Origin: Petropleomorpha daqingensis
Lineage (GTDB): Bacteria > Actinomycetota > Actinomycetes > Mycobacteriales > Geodermatophilaceae
Length of the DNA: 64,000 nucleotides
Direction of reading: 5' to 3'
NCBI RefSeq assembly: GCF_013408985.1
Contig: NZ_JACBZT010000001.1
Location: 310,001 to 374,000 of the forward strand
Below, one piece after another: positions 9,449-16,374 of this stretch; position 1 is the first letter of the stretch, and every line of letters starts with the position of its first letter. The notes under the pieces were generated by a model. It did no database searches and was not told the DNA's origin. It saw only the letters and a program-made list of their open reading frames with translations. The position numbers and the translations under genes were made by a program.

Positions 9449-9493
9449 AACCTAAGGGGGCGCACAGGAGTGGTCAAGGCCACACACAGGAGT
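9449..9493 (-). promoter_or_regulatory. Sigma-70-like promoter of the sugar operon with direct-repeat operator
   Basis: On the minus strand TTGACC (9477-9472) is followed after exactly 17 bp by TAGGTT (9454-9449), a good actinobacterial -35/-10 pair about 28 bp from the first GTG. The 9-mer CACAGGAGT (plus strand) occurs at 9463-9471, inside the spacer, and again at 9485-9493, just upstream of -35. The copies are 22 bp apart, two helical turns. This could be the operator of the neighbouring ROK regulator (inference). Confidence 0.6.
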
Positions 9494-9539
9494 TACCGAA
9501 CTGCAACGGGCCGGTCCCGCCGTCGTCGGCGGACCCGCG

Positions 9540-10706
9540 TCAGCGCGCCAGCGCCTGGTGGATCGCGTCCTCGTCGAGGTAGCCCTCGATCGCCATGAGG
9601 GCCGCACCGACCCGCCCGGACATCTCCGGTGCATCGCTCACGCTGATCTCCAGCGAGCGCGCGGCCAGCGGCATCGACCTGCGGTAGACCGTCTCGCGGA
9701 TGCCGGCGAGCAGCGGCAGGCCGGCCTGCGCGACGCCGCCGGTCATCACGATGCGGTGTGGGTTGAAGAAGTTCACCAGCGCGGCGAGGACCGTGCCGAT
9801 GGTGCGCCCGGAGTTGCGGACCAGCTCGACCGCGGGGCCGTCCCCGTGGTTGGCGAGCTCGATCACCTGCCGGGTCGAGGTGACCGGCAGGCCGGCCGCG
9901 AGCGCGTCCCGGAGCAGCGCGCCGCCGCCGGCGATCGCCTCGAGGCAGTTCTCGTTGCCGCACCGGCAGAGCACGGTCCGGTCGTCGGGCTGGGCGACGT
10001 AGATGTGCCCGATGTCGCCGGCGCTGCCCTGCGCGCCGCGGTAGACGCGCCCCTCGACGATGACGCCGCAGCCGATGCCGGTGCCGACCTTGACCACGAG
10101 CACGTCGTCGGTCGAGTCGGTGACGCCCATCTCGCCGAGGGCCATGACGTTCACGTCGTTGTCGACGTAGACCGGGCAGTCGTACCGGCCGAACGCGCCG
10201 GGGATCGGGTGGTCGTGCCAGCCCGGCATGATCGGCGGGTGGGACGGCCGGCCGGTCGAGAACTCCACCGGCCCGGGCACCCCGACCCCGACGGCGCGGA
10301 CGTCGGCCGGCGTCAGACCGGCGTCGGCCAGCACCTTCTGGGCGAGCCGGTCGACCTCCGCCAGCACCGGCCCCGGGCCGTCGGCGATGTCGATCGGGTG
10401 ACCGACCGTGGCGAGCACCTGGGCGGAGAGGTCGGTGACGGCGACGTCGACGCTGGTGACCCCGAGGTCGACGGCCAGGACGCAGCCCGCGCGGCTGTTG
10501 AAGCGCAGGATCGTCGGCGGGCGCCCGCCGGTGCTCCAGCCCCGGCCGCCCTCCTCGAGCAGGTTGGCGCCGATCAGCTGGTCGACGCGCGCGCTGATCG
10601 TGTTCCGGGAGGCGCCGGTGAGCGCGACGAGCTCGGCCCGGCTGCGGGCACGCCCCTTCCGCACGTGGCGCAGCAGCGCGCCGGGCGAGGCAGAGGTGTG
10701 CGCCAC
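9540..10706 (-). CDS. ROK-family transcriptional regulator
   Basis: 388 residues. An N-terminal winged helix-turn-helix (about 10-60, SRAELVALTGASRNTISARV) is fused to a sugar-kinase-like ROK domain. The ROK zinc motif is present as GHI...CRCGNENCLEAIAGG (about 228-255), and DLGVTSVD marks the phosphate-binding start. It reads GTG 10706 onward on the same strand as the sugar ABC operon, separated from it by the 118-bp promoter region. It is the obvious candidate regulator of that operon, with a sugar or sugar phosphate as effector. Confidence 0.9.
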   Translation of the reverse strand: MAHTSASPGALLRHVRKGRARSRAELVALTGASRNTISARVDQLIGANLLEEGGRGWSTGGRPPTILRFNSRAGCVLAVDLGVTSVDVAVTDLSAQVLATVGHPIDIADGPGPVLAEVDRLAQKVLADAGLTPADVRAVGVGVPGPVEFSTGRPSHPPIMPGWHDHPIPGAFGRYDCPVYVDNDVNVMALGEMGVTDSTDDVLVVKVGTGIGCGVIVEGRVYRGAQGSAGDIGHIYVAQPDDRTVLCRCGNENCLEAIAGGGALLRDALAAGLPVTSTRQVIELANHGDGPAVELVRNSGRTIGTVLAALVNFFNPHRIVMTGGVAQAGLPLLAGIRETVYRRSMPLAARSLEISVSDAPEMSGRVGAALMAIEGYLDEDAIHQALAR

Positions 10707-10954
10707 GGCGTCATAGTGACACGCCCCCGGGCGGATCCCCGCCGGTCGCGATCGTCGGCAGCCCCGTGCGGGTGGCCTGGTCAGCGCGGCGTGCGCCGAC
10801 CGCGGGGCGGCGGGGCATAGCGGCCCGCCACCTGTGGTTCTCCTGGATGCGGGTCAGGATTGGCTCCCGGACCCGATGGGCAGGGAGGATGTGTCCCGGA
10901 TCGCTCCCGGCCCGTCGCGGCTGGGAACCCCCGGAGTGGGAGACTGGATTCATC

Positions 10955-12373
10955 ATGACGACATCACCAGTGCAGGCAGGCAGCGCGTCCCCGACCGGTC
11001 GCCCGCGGGTGGTGATCGTCGGCACCGGCTTCGGCGGTCTCTTCGCGGCTCAGGCGCTCAAGAAGGCGCCGGTGGACGTCACGGTCATCGGCAAGACCAG
11101 CCACCACCTCTTCCAGCCGCTGCTGTACCAGGTGGCTACCGGGATCCTCTCCGAGGGCGAGATCGCCCCGGCCACCCGGGAGATCCTCAAGCGGCACGAG
11201 AACACCCGCGTCGTGCTGGGCGAGGTCACCGACATCGACCTGACGAACCGCACGGTCACCTCGACCGTCCTGGGCCGCACCAGCGTGCACCCGTACGACG
11301 AGCTGATCGTCGCCGCCGGGGCCGGGCAGTCCTACTTCGGCAACGACCAGTTCGCCGAGTTCGCCCCGGGGATGAAGAGCATCGACGACGCCCTCGAGCT
11401 GCGCGGCCGGATCTTCGGCGCCTTCGAGCTGGCGGAGCTGGCCACCGACCAGTCCGAGATCGACCGGCTGATGACCTTCGTCGTCGTCGGCGCCGGCCCG
11501 ACGGGTGTGGAGATGGCCGGGCAGATCGCCGAGCTCGCGCACCGCACGCTCAAGCACGACTTCCGCAACATCGACCCGACCACCGCGCGGATCATCCTGC
11601 TCGACGCGGCGCCCTTGGTGCTGCCGTCGTTCGGCGAGCGGCTCGGCGGCAAGGCCCGCCGCCAGCTCAACGAGATGGGCGTCGAGGTCCAGCTCGGCGC
11701 GATGGTCACCAACCTCGACGAGAACGGCATCGAGGTCAAGGACTCCGACGGCACCTCGCGGCGGATCAACGCGGCCACCAAGATCTGGGCCGCCGGCGTG
11801 CAGGCCTCCCCGCTGGGCAAGCAGCTCGCCGAGCAGTCCGGTGCGGCCGTCGACCGCGCCGGCCGCGTGTCGGTGCTGCCCGACCTGACCCTCCCGGGCC
11901 ACCCGGAGGTGCACGTCGTCGGCGACATGATCAACCTGGACAAGCTGCCCGGCGTCGCGCAGGTGGCGATCCAGGGCGGCCGGTACTCCGCCGACGCGAT
12001 CAAGCGCCGGATCGCCGGCAAGCCGGCGGCCGCGCCGTTCAAGTACTTCGACAAGGGCTCGATGGCGACGATCTCGCGGTTCTCCGCGGTCGCCGACATC
12101 GGCAAGTTCCGGTTCGGCGGCTTCATCGCCTGGGTGCTCTGGCTGGTCGTCCACCTGATGTACATCGTGGGCTTCAAGAGCCGGGTGACGACGGTGTTCC
12201 ACTGGGCGATCAGCTTCCTGGGCCGCGGCCGCTCGCAGCGCGTCGCCACCCAGCAGCAGGTCTACGGCCGGCTCGCCCTGGAGCACCTCGGGCCCGAGTT
12301 CGAGCAGTCGAAGACCGGCGGGCTGGCCGACGACGCGCCCGCCGAGGACCTCACCGGGCGCCGCTCCGCCTAG
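10955..12373 (+). CDS. ndh: Type II NADH dehydrogenase (NADH:quinone oxidoreductase)
   Basis: Single-subunit, non-proton-pumping NADH:quinone oxidoreductase at the inner face of the membrane. 472 residues from ATG 10955. FAD-binding VIVGTGFGGL (20-29), NADH-binding VVVGAGPTGVEMAG (about 171), the quinone-site-like AIQGG, and a hydrophobic/amphipathic stretch near 385-410 (GGFIAWVLWLVVHLMYIVG) for membrane attachment. The longer frame from 10766 is unsupported. The stop TAG (12371-12373) lies within CCTAGC, immediately followed by the insertion-sequence block, so the gene end is intact although the DNA behind it was replaced. Confidence 0.93.
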   Translation: MTTSPVQAGSASPTGRPRVVIVGTGFGGLFAAQALKKAPVDVTVIGKTSHHLFQPLLYQVATGILSEGEIAPATREILKRHENTRVVLGEVTDIDLTNRTVTSTVLGRTSVHPYDELIVAAGAGQSYFGNDQFAEFAPGMKSIDDALELRGRIFGAFELAELATDQSEIDRLMTFVVVGAGPTGVEMAGQIAELAHRTLKHDFRNIDPTTARIILLDAAPLVLPSFGERLGGKARRQLNEMGVEVQLGAMVTNLDENGIEVKDSDGTSRRINAATKIWAAGVQASPLGKQLAEQSGAAVDRAGRVSVLPDLTLPGHPEVHVVGDMINLDKLPGVAQVAIQGGRYSADAIKRRIAGKPAAAPFKYFDKGSMATISRFSAVADIGKFRFGGFIAWVLWLVVHLMYIVGFKSRVTTVFHWAISFLGRGRSQRVATQQQVYGRLALEHLGPEFEQSKTGGLADDAPAEDLTGRRSA

Positions 12374-12374
12374 C
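12369..12374. repeat. Left copy of IS481 target-site duplication (CCTAGC)
   Basis: CCTAGC here is identical to 14989-14994 at the other side of the insertion block and fits NCTAGN, the known 6-bp target duplication of IS481. It contains the ndh stop codon. It is no longer next to the IS481 end because an IS110-family element has been inserted between them. Confidence 0.7.
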
Positions 12375-12378
12375 TTTC

Positions 12379-12386
12379 GCCCTTGA
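12379..12386 (+). repeat. IS1111-type subterminal inverted repeat, transposase-3' side
   Basis: GCCCTTGA read inward, 3 bp inside the AGCT core. Partner at 13893-13900 (TCAACGGC on plus, GCCGTTGA inward); 7 of 8 positions agree. Confidence 0.5.
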
Positions 12387-12474
12387 GGTCAAGACCGTCG
12401 GGCGGGCAGGTGTCATCCGGCCGGGTGCGGGGGGCGTCCGGCCTGGGAGCGCAGCGCGGTGATCGGTCCGGCGG

Positions 12475-12612
12475 TGGGGCCTGGTCGGCAGGCTGATCAG
12501 ACGCCGTCGAGCGGCAGGCTTTCTTGTGCGCCGTGGGCGGCCCCAGGGCGAGCGGGCGGCAAGCTAGGTTGCGCCGTCGTGCGGCATAGCTGTCACAGCC
12601 GTCACCGCTCGC
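12475..12612 (-). ncRNA. Bridge RNA (seekRNA) of the IS110-family element
   Basis: Read on the minus strand, two stem-loops follow each other. Stem-loop 1 is closed by 12605-12612 with 12548-12555 (8 bp). It contains ACAGCTA (12593-12587), a hairpin GCCG-CACGA-CGGC (12585-12573), then CCTAGCT (12568-12562). Stem-loop 2 is closed by 12539-12545 with 12475-12481 (7 bp). It contains GAAAGC (12523-12518), a hairpin GCCG-CTCGA-CGGC (12515-12503), then ATCAGC (12497-12492). The first pair matches left target plus core and the complement of the right target. The second pair matches the element's own 3' end and the complement of its 5' end. This is the target-loop-then-donor-loop layout known for bridge RNAs. 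The 5' stem overlaps the last transposase codons. Fold and guides were assigned by eye. Confidence 0.78.
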
Positions 12613-13837
12613 TCTGGTGCCGGGCTCGACGGTAGCGCTGTTCGTCGAAGGGTTGTTGGGTCTGGAGCAGGGTGTAGGCCAGTCGGCAGGCGTGGCGGGC
12701 CAGGGCGATGCGGACCGGGATCGGGCGCAGGCCGCGGGCGCGCAGCTCGTGGGCGCGGTCGATGAACGGCCCGCAGTGCTGGGACAGGCCCCAGGCGAGG
12801 TTCATCAGCGCATCGCGGTGTTCGGGCAGCCCCTGACGGGAGATCGGGGTGCGCCGGTTGATCGTCGCCGACCGGTAGCTGCCCGGGGCCAGGCCGGTGG
12901 CCGAGTAGAGATGCTCCGCGGTGGGGAACCGGGCAATCGGCAGGCTGAACGCGGCGAAGGCTGCTGCACGACTGGTGGCCACACCGGGCAGCGTGGTGAG
13001 GATCTGCCCGGCGCTTTCGGCCAGCAGAGCGGTGATCTCCGCGTCGACCGCGGCGATGTCGGCAGCGATCGCCCGCCAGCGGGCCACGCTCCGGCTCAAC
13101 CGCGCTGCTCGTGCCGAGGCGTCGGGCGGCGGTGGCAGGCAGGCCCGCCACCGCCCGACCCAGAACTCCGCTTCGCTGGTGAGCACGCGCCCCCGGGCTC
13201 GAGCGCGCAGCGAACGGATCGAGGGCGGTCGGCCGGCGAAGGCCGCGGCGCAGTCCAGCACCGCCTGCCCGATCACGCTGTCGGCCGGCAGCGCCCGGCC
13301 ATGCCCGTCGGGTGCGGCCAGTCCGGGGCAGAGGGCATGCAGTTGATCGTGCAGCCGCTGCTGGGCCACCTTGTGCTCGCCGATCAGGCCGCGGCGGTGG
13401 CGAACAGCCGCGGTGAGCGCGTCCTGTTCCTGGTCGGGCACCGGCCGGCCCTGTCCTTGGCGGGCCAGGTAGGTCAGCGCCGCGCAGTCCCGGTCATCGG
13501 TCTTGAATCGCCGCGATCCCAGTTGTGCTCGGGCGGCGGTGGTCTCCGAGGGCGCGAAGAGCCGGACCGATCCGGGAAACCGCTGGTTGAGCTCGCGCAG
13601 CCAGGCCTGATGCAGCCCGCCGGAGGCCTCGATGGCGAACACCGGACCCGAGGGGCCGACGTGGTCCACGACCAGTCGGTGCAGCTGCTCCAGCCCCGGA
13701 CGCAACACCGGCAGCGACAGCGGCGGCACCACCTGGCCGACTTCACCGGTGCTCAACCAGACCCGATTGCTGACCTTCCCCGGATCGATGGCCACCACCA
13801 GCGTCGACGCCGGCAGCGCCTCGTGCAGCAAGCCCAC
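12602..13837 (-). CDS. IS110 family transposase (DEDD recombinase)
   Basis: 411 residues. The N-terminal RuvC-like DEDD domain shows VAIDPGK (about 15-21), FAIEASGG and KTDDRDCAAL. The C-terminal Transposase_20 domain shows LTTLPGVATSRAAAFAAF and TGLAPGSYRS with the conserved Ser expected to be the nucleophile. Proteins of this family cut and join DNA under guidance of a structured RNA encoded in the element's non-coding end. Start GTG 13837 is near the element's right boundary; the stop (12602-12604) sits inside the predicted bridge RNA stem. Length is typical, and no frameshift is seen, so the element may be active. Confidence 0.95.
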   Translation of the reverse strand: MGLLHEALPASTLVVAIDPGKVSNRVWLSTGEVGQVVPPLSLPVLRPGLEQLHRLVVDHVGPSGPVFAIEASGGLHQAWLRELNQRFPGSVRLFAPSETTAARAQLGSRRFKTDDRDCAALTYLARQGQGRPVPDQEQDALTAAVRHRRGLIGEHKVAQQRLHDQLHALCPGLAAPDGHGRALPADSVIGQAVLDCAAAFAGRPPSIRSLRARARGRVLTSEAEFWVGRWRACLPPPPDASARAARLSRSVARWRAIAADIAAVDAEITALLAESAGQILTTLPGVATSRAAAFAAFSLPIARFPTAEHLYSATGLAPGSYRSATINRRTPISRQGLPEHRDALMNLAWGLSQHCGPFIDRAHELRARGLRPIPVRIALARHACRLAYTLLQTQQPFDEQRYRRARHQSER

Positions 13838-13892
13838 GACAACCTCCCGTCCACCGCGGAAACGTCGTCAGGACGCTTCCGCAGGAACGGGG

Positions 13893-13900
13893 TCAACGGC
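13893..13900 (-). repeat. IS1111-type subterminal inverted repeat, transposase-5' side
   Basis: Reads GCCGTTGA inward on the minus strand, 4 bp from the AGCT core. Matches 12379-12386 at 7 of 8 positions. Confidence 0.5.
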
Positions 13901-13907
13901 TATCAGC

Positions 13908-13919
13908 TGTACCCAGCCA
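13908..13919 (+). repeat. IS481 left terminal inverted repeat
   Basis: Outer part of the left terminal repeat; exact match to the complement of 14977-14988. The similarity resumes further in and the transposase stop codon (13920-13922) lies within the repeat. Confidence 0.85.
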
Positions 13920-14885
13920 TCAGGTTGGTGCCAGCCGGCTGACCGGCGGCAGTCCGCCGAGTGCACTGTGGCGGCGCCGAGTGTTGTAGTGCTGGAGCCA
14001 GGGAGCAAGGGCGGCTGAGCGTTCACCGTTGCTGGTAAATGCCTGCCGGTAGGCCCACTCGGTGGCCAGGGTGCGGTTGAGCCGTTCGACTTTGCCGTTC
14101 TGCCACGGGCAGTGCGGCTTGATGAACACCTGTCGAGCGCCCAGGTCGGTGATGACGTCGCGGAGGGAGTACCGGTAGGCCCAGGCGTTGTCGGTCATCA
14201 CCCGCTCGATGCGGCCGATGCCGTGATCGGCGAAGTAGGTCGCGGCTCGGGCGAGGAACGCCGCGCAGGTGGTGCCCTTCTCGTCGGCTTGGATCTCGGA
14301 GTAGGCCAGCCGCGAGTAGTCATCGACCAGGGAGTGCACGTAGTCGAAGCCGACGACGGCCGAGCGGCGGCGGCTGGTGCTGCCCGCAGCGCGGCCGTGC
14401 GCACGCCAGCCCCCGCCGTCGGGGATGCGGGCAAGCTTCTTGACGTCCATGTGCACCAGCTCGCCGGGGGCCGACCGCTCGTATCTGACCGCGGTCACCT
14501 TCGAGGCCCGGATCATCTCGCCGGTCATCGGGTCCAGGACAGCCAGCCGGGGCTGCCCACGGCGGACCAGCACGCGGGACACCGTGCGGGCCGGCACGCC
14601 CAGCTCGGCGCCGATCCACGCGGGCCCTCGGCGCTGCTGGCGGCGTAGCTCGACGATGCGGTCCTCGGTCTCGGCCGGGATGCGCCGAGGGCTGGTGTGC
14701 GGGCGGCTGGACCGGTCGACCAACCCGGCCTCGCCCTCGTCCTTGAAGCGGTTGATCCAGGTCCGAACGCACTTGCGGGAGACCCCCATTGCCGCAGCGA
14801 TGTGCGCCTGGCGCCAGCCGGAGGCATGCCGCTCGACGATCAACTTCCGGCCGTGAACAGTCAGGCGAGCATTACCGTGGGACAC
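13920..14885 (-). CDS. IS481 family transposase (DDE integrase core)
   Basis: 321 residues from GTG 14885, which has GGAGG a few bases upstream; the frame is open to 14930 without support. The N-terminal helix-turn-helix pair (WRQAHIAAAMGVSRKCVRTW) is followed by an rve integrase core with catalytic Asp in VHMDVKK, Asp in VMTDNAWAY and Glu in NGKVERLNRT. C-terminal HYNTRRRHSALGGLPP is typical of the family. The protein recognises the TGTACCC termini and would insert at NCTAGN. The reading frame is intact. Confidence 0.95.
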   Translation of the reverse strand: MSHGNARLTVHGRKLIVERHASGWRQAHIAAAMGVSRKCVRTWINRFKDEGEAGLVDRSSRPHTSPRRIPAETEDRIVELRRQQRRGPAWIGAELGVPARTVSRVLVRRGQPRLAVLDPMTGEMIRASKVTAVRYERSAPGELVHMDVKKLARIPDGGGWRAHGRAAGSTSRRRSAVVGFDYVHSLVDDYSRLAYSEIQADEKGTTCAAFLARAATYFADHGIGRIERVMTDNAWAYRYSLRDVITDLGARQVFIKPHCPWQNGKVERLNRTLATEWAYRQAFTSNGERSAALAPWLQHYNTRRRHSALGGLPPVSRLAPT

Positions 14886-14976
14886 GAGAACCTCCGGGCG
14901 GATGTGGGCCTTAGACAAGCCACACCCCACTCGGAGGTTCTCCTGCGTTCAACCCTCAACGCTGTCACCAACGTCG

Positions 14977-14988
14977 TGGCTGGGTACA
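14977..14988 (-). repeat. IS481 right terminal inverted repeat
   Basis: TGTACCCAGCCA read inward on the minus strand. Exact partner of 13908-13919. Confidence 0.85.
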
Positions 14989-14994
14989 CCTAGC
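14989..14994. repeat. Right copy of IS481 target-site duplication (CCTAGC)
   Basis: Directly abuts the IS481 right end and is identical to 12369-12374. The CTA at 14990-14992 is, on the minus strand, the TAG stop of the carboxylate-amine ligase gene. Confidence 0.75.
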
Positions 14995-16195
14995 GCCCGG
15001 CGCCCTCGCGGACGACGGCCGCGGCGACCGCCCGGGGATCACCGGTCCGCAGCCAGGTCCGGCGCTGCCGCGTGGCCGACGTCCCCCGGAACAGCAGCTC
15101 CTGCGCCAGGACGACGACCTCCTCCCACTCACCGGCGGCGCGGAGGTCGTCCTCGAGCTCGGCGAGCAGCCGGCGCAGCGCGACGCGGGCGTCGACGAGC
15201 CGGCCGAGCTGGGGGTCGAACAGCTCGCCGCCGATCCCGTGCCGGGCGGCGCGCCAGCGGGCCGCGCGCAGCAGCTCCGGCCGCGGGTCGGGGAACGGCT
15301 CCTCGCGGACCGCCCGCGCCGCGAGCACCCGCACCAGCGAGCGGATCAGCGCGGCGTGCAGGACGGCGTCGTCCACCGACGTGCAGACGTCGCCGATGCG
15401 GAACTCGAGCGTGGGCAGGTGGTACGAGGGCCGCACGTCCCAGTAGAGGTGGGAGCTGTCGGCGATCACGCCGGTGGCGACCAGCCCGTCGACCACCTCG
15501 GTGAACCGCTGCGCGCTGCCGAACAGCTCCGGCGGGCCGGAGATCGGCCAGCGCGACCACCACTGGGTGCGGTAGCTGTCGTAGCCGGTGTCGAGGCCGT
15601 CGTGGAACGGCGAGCTGCCGGTCATGGCCAGCAGCAGCGGCAGGTACGGGCGGGCGCGGTCCATCACCGCCACCGCCGTCTCCAGGTCGGGGACGCCGAC
15701 GTGCACGTGGCAGCCGGCGATGTCCTGCTGCTGGGCCAGCACCGCCCACCGGACGACCATCGCCTCGTAGCGCGGGGCGGCGGTGACCTCCTGGTCGCGC
15801 CACGACGCGAAGGGGTGGGTCGAGGCCGGCAGCAGCGCGCGGCCCGCCGCGGCGGCGGCCGCCGAAGCCTCGGCGCGGGTCACCACCAGCTCGGCGCGCA
15901 GGTCGTCGAGCGTGCTGCAGATCCCGCTCGCCGTCTCCAGCTGGGTGGTGGTGATCTCGGCGTGCAGATGCGGACCCGCCTCGCCGAGCATGGCGGAGGC
16001 CGAGAGCTCCGCACTGGGCAGCAGGTCGAAGGTCTCGGGATCGACGAGGTGGAACTCCTCCTCGATGCCGAAGGTCGCCCCCGGCACGGCGGGCGGGGAC
16101 GGGCGTTCGAGCGTCGCGGCCACGCCGACGGGCGCGAGCGTCGCGGCGCCGGAGGCCGGGGACTCGGGGCAAGGGACGACGGAAGGACGTTCCAC
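14990..16195 (-). CDS. Glutamate-cysteine ligase family carboxylate-amine ligase (YbdK/EgtA-like)
   Basis: 401 residues. The GCS2 signature FGIEEEFHLVDPET (about 47-60) begins the ATP-dependent ligase domain. Later motifs include HAEITTTQLETASG, CHVHVGVPD and YWDVRPSYHLPTLEFRIGD. These enzymes join an amine to the gamma-carboxyl of glutamate. In actinobacteria, relatives either make gamma-glutamylcysteine for ergothioneine or are of unknown substrate. GTG 16195 with GAGGAG upstream is the start; the long frame upstream is unrelated shadow. The stop lies in the CTAG duplicated by the neighbouring IS481. No ergothioneine genes are adjacent, so the substrate is left open. Confidence 0.88.
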   Translation of the reverse strand: MERPSVVPCPESPASGAATLAPVGVAATLERPSPPAVPGATFGIEEEFHLVDPETFDLLPSAELSASAMLGEAGPHLHAEITTTQLETASGICSTLDDLRAELVVTRAEASAAAAAAGRALLPASTHPFASWRDQEVTAAPRYEAMVVRWAVLAQQQDIAGCHVHVGVPDLETAVAVMDRARPYLPLLLAMTGSSPFHDGLDTGYDSYRTQWWSRWPISGPPELFGSAQRFTEVVDGLVATGVIADSSHLYWDVRPSYHLPTLEFRIGDVCTSVDDAVLHAALIRSLVRVLAARAVREEPFPDPRPELLRAARWRAARHGIGGELFDPQLGRLVDARVALRRLLAELEDDLRAAGEWEEVVVLAQELLFRGTSATRQRRTWLRTGDPRAVAAAVVREGAGR

Positions 16196-16374
16196 GCGCG
16201 CGCTCCTCTGCACTGAGGGGCCTGTGGGGGACGTTGCGTGGCGCCGCGAGCGGAGCCGGCCGAGCAGGGGTGCGTCGTCGGCCGGTCCTCGGCCGTGCCG
16301 GAACGGTACGGCGTCCGGTGGCCCCGGCGCACCCCCTATCCCGAAGACGATCCGGGCCGGAATTCCGTTCCCAG

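Larger units (their letters stand above)
12376..13908 (-). mobile_element. IS110 family (IS1111-type) insertion sequence, 1533 bp
   Basis: Boundaries come from the shared AGCT at 12372-12375 and 13905-13908 (period 1533 bp); the exact cut within AGCT is ambiguous, and CT would be the core. Inside the ends lie subterminal inverted repeats of the form GCC(C/G)TTGA at 12379-12386 and, inverted, 13893-13900. Subterminal repeats plus long non-coding DNA downstream of the transposase (226 bp, against 71 bp upstream) are traits of the IS1111 group. No duplication is made, as usual for the family. Removing the element restores CCTAGC directly joined to TGTACCC, the IS481 end. Confidence 0.8.
13908..14988 (-). 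mobile_element. IS481 family insertion sequence, 1081 bp
   Basis: Terminal inverted repeats begin TGTACCCAGCCA at 13908-13919 and, inverted, at 14977-14988, then diverge briefly and rejoin in GTTGGTG-CAGC. The right end is followed by CCTAGC (14989-14994), the NCTAGN duplication expected for IS481. The matching left duplication lies 1.5 kb away at 12369-12374, displaced by the IS110-family insertion at this element's left tip. The single transposase gene fills the element. Size and termini are typical and intact. Confidence 0.88.

Noticed and set aside
12375-14988. The two IS genes as one composite or compound transposon flanked by CCTAGC
   Set aside because: Only the right border has an IS481 terminal repeat; 12375 onward lacks TGTACCC. 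The AGCT shared at 12372 and 13905 explains the arrangement better as a later insertion of a 1533-bp IS110-family element at the tip of IS481.
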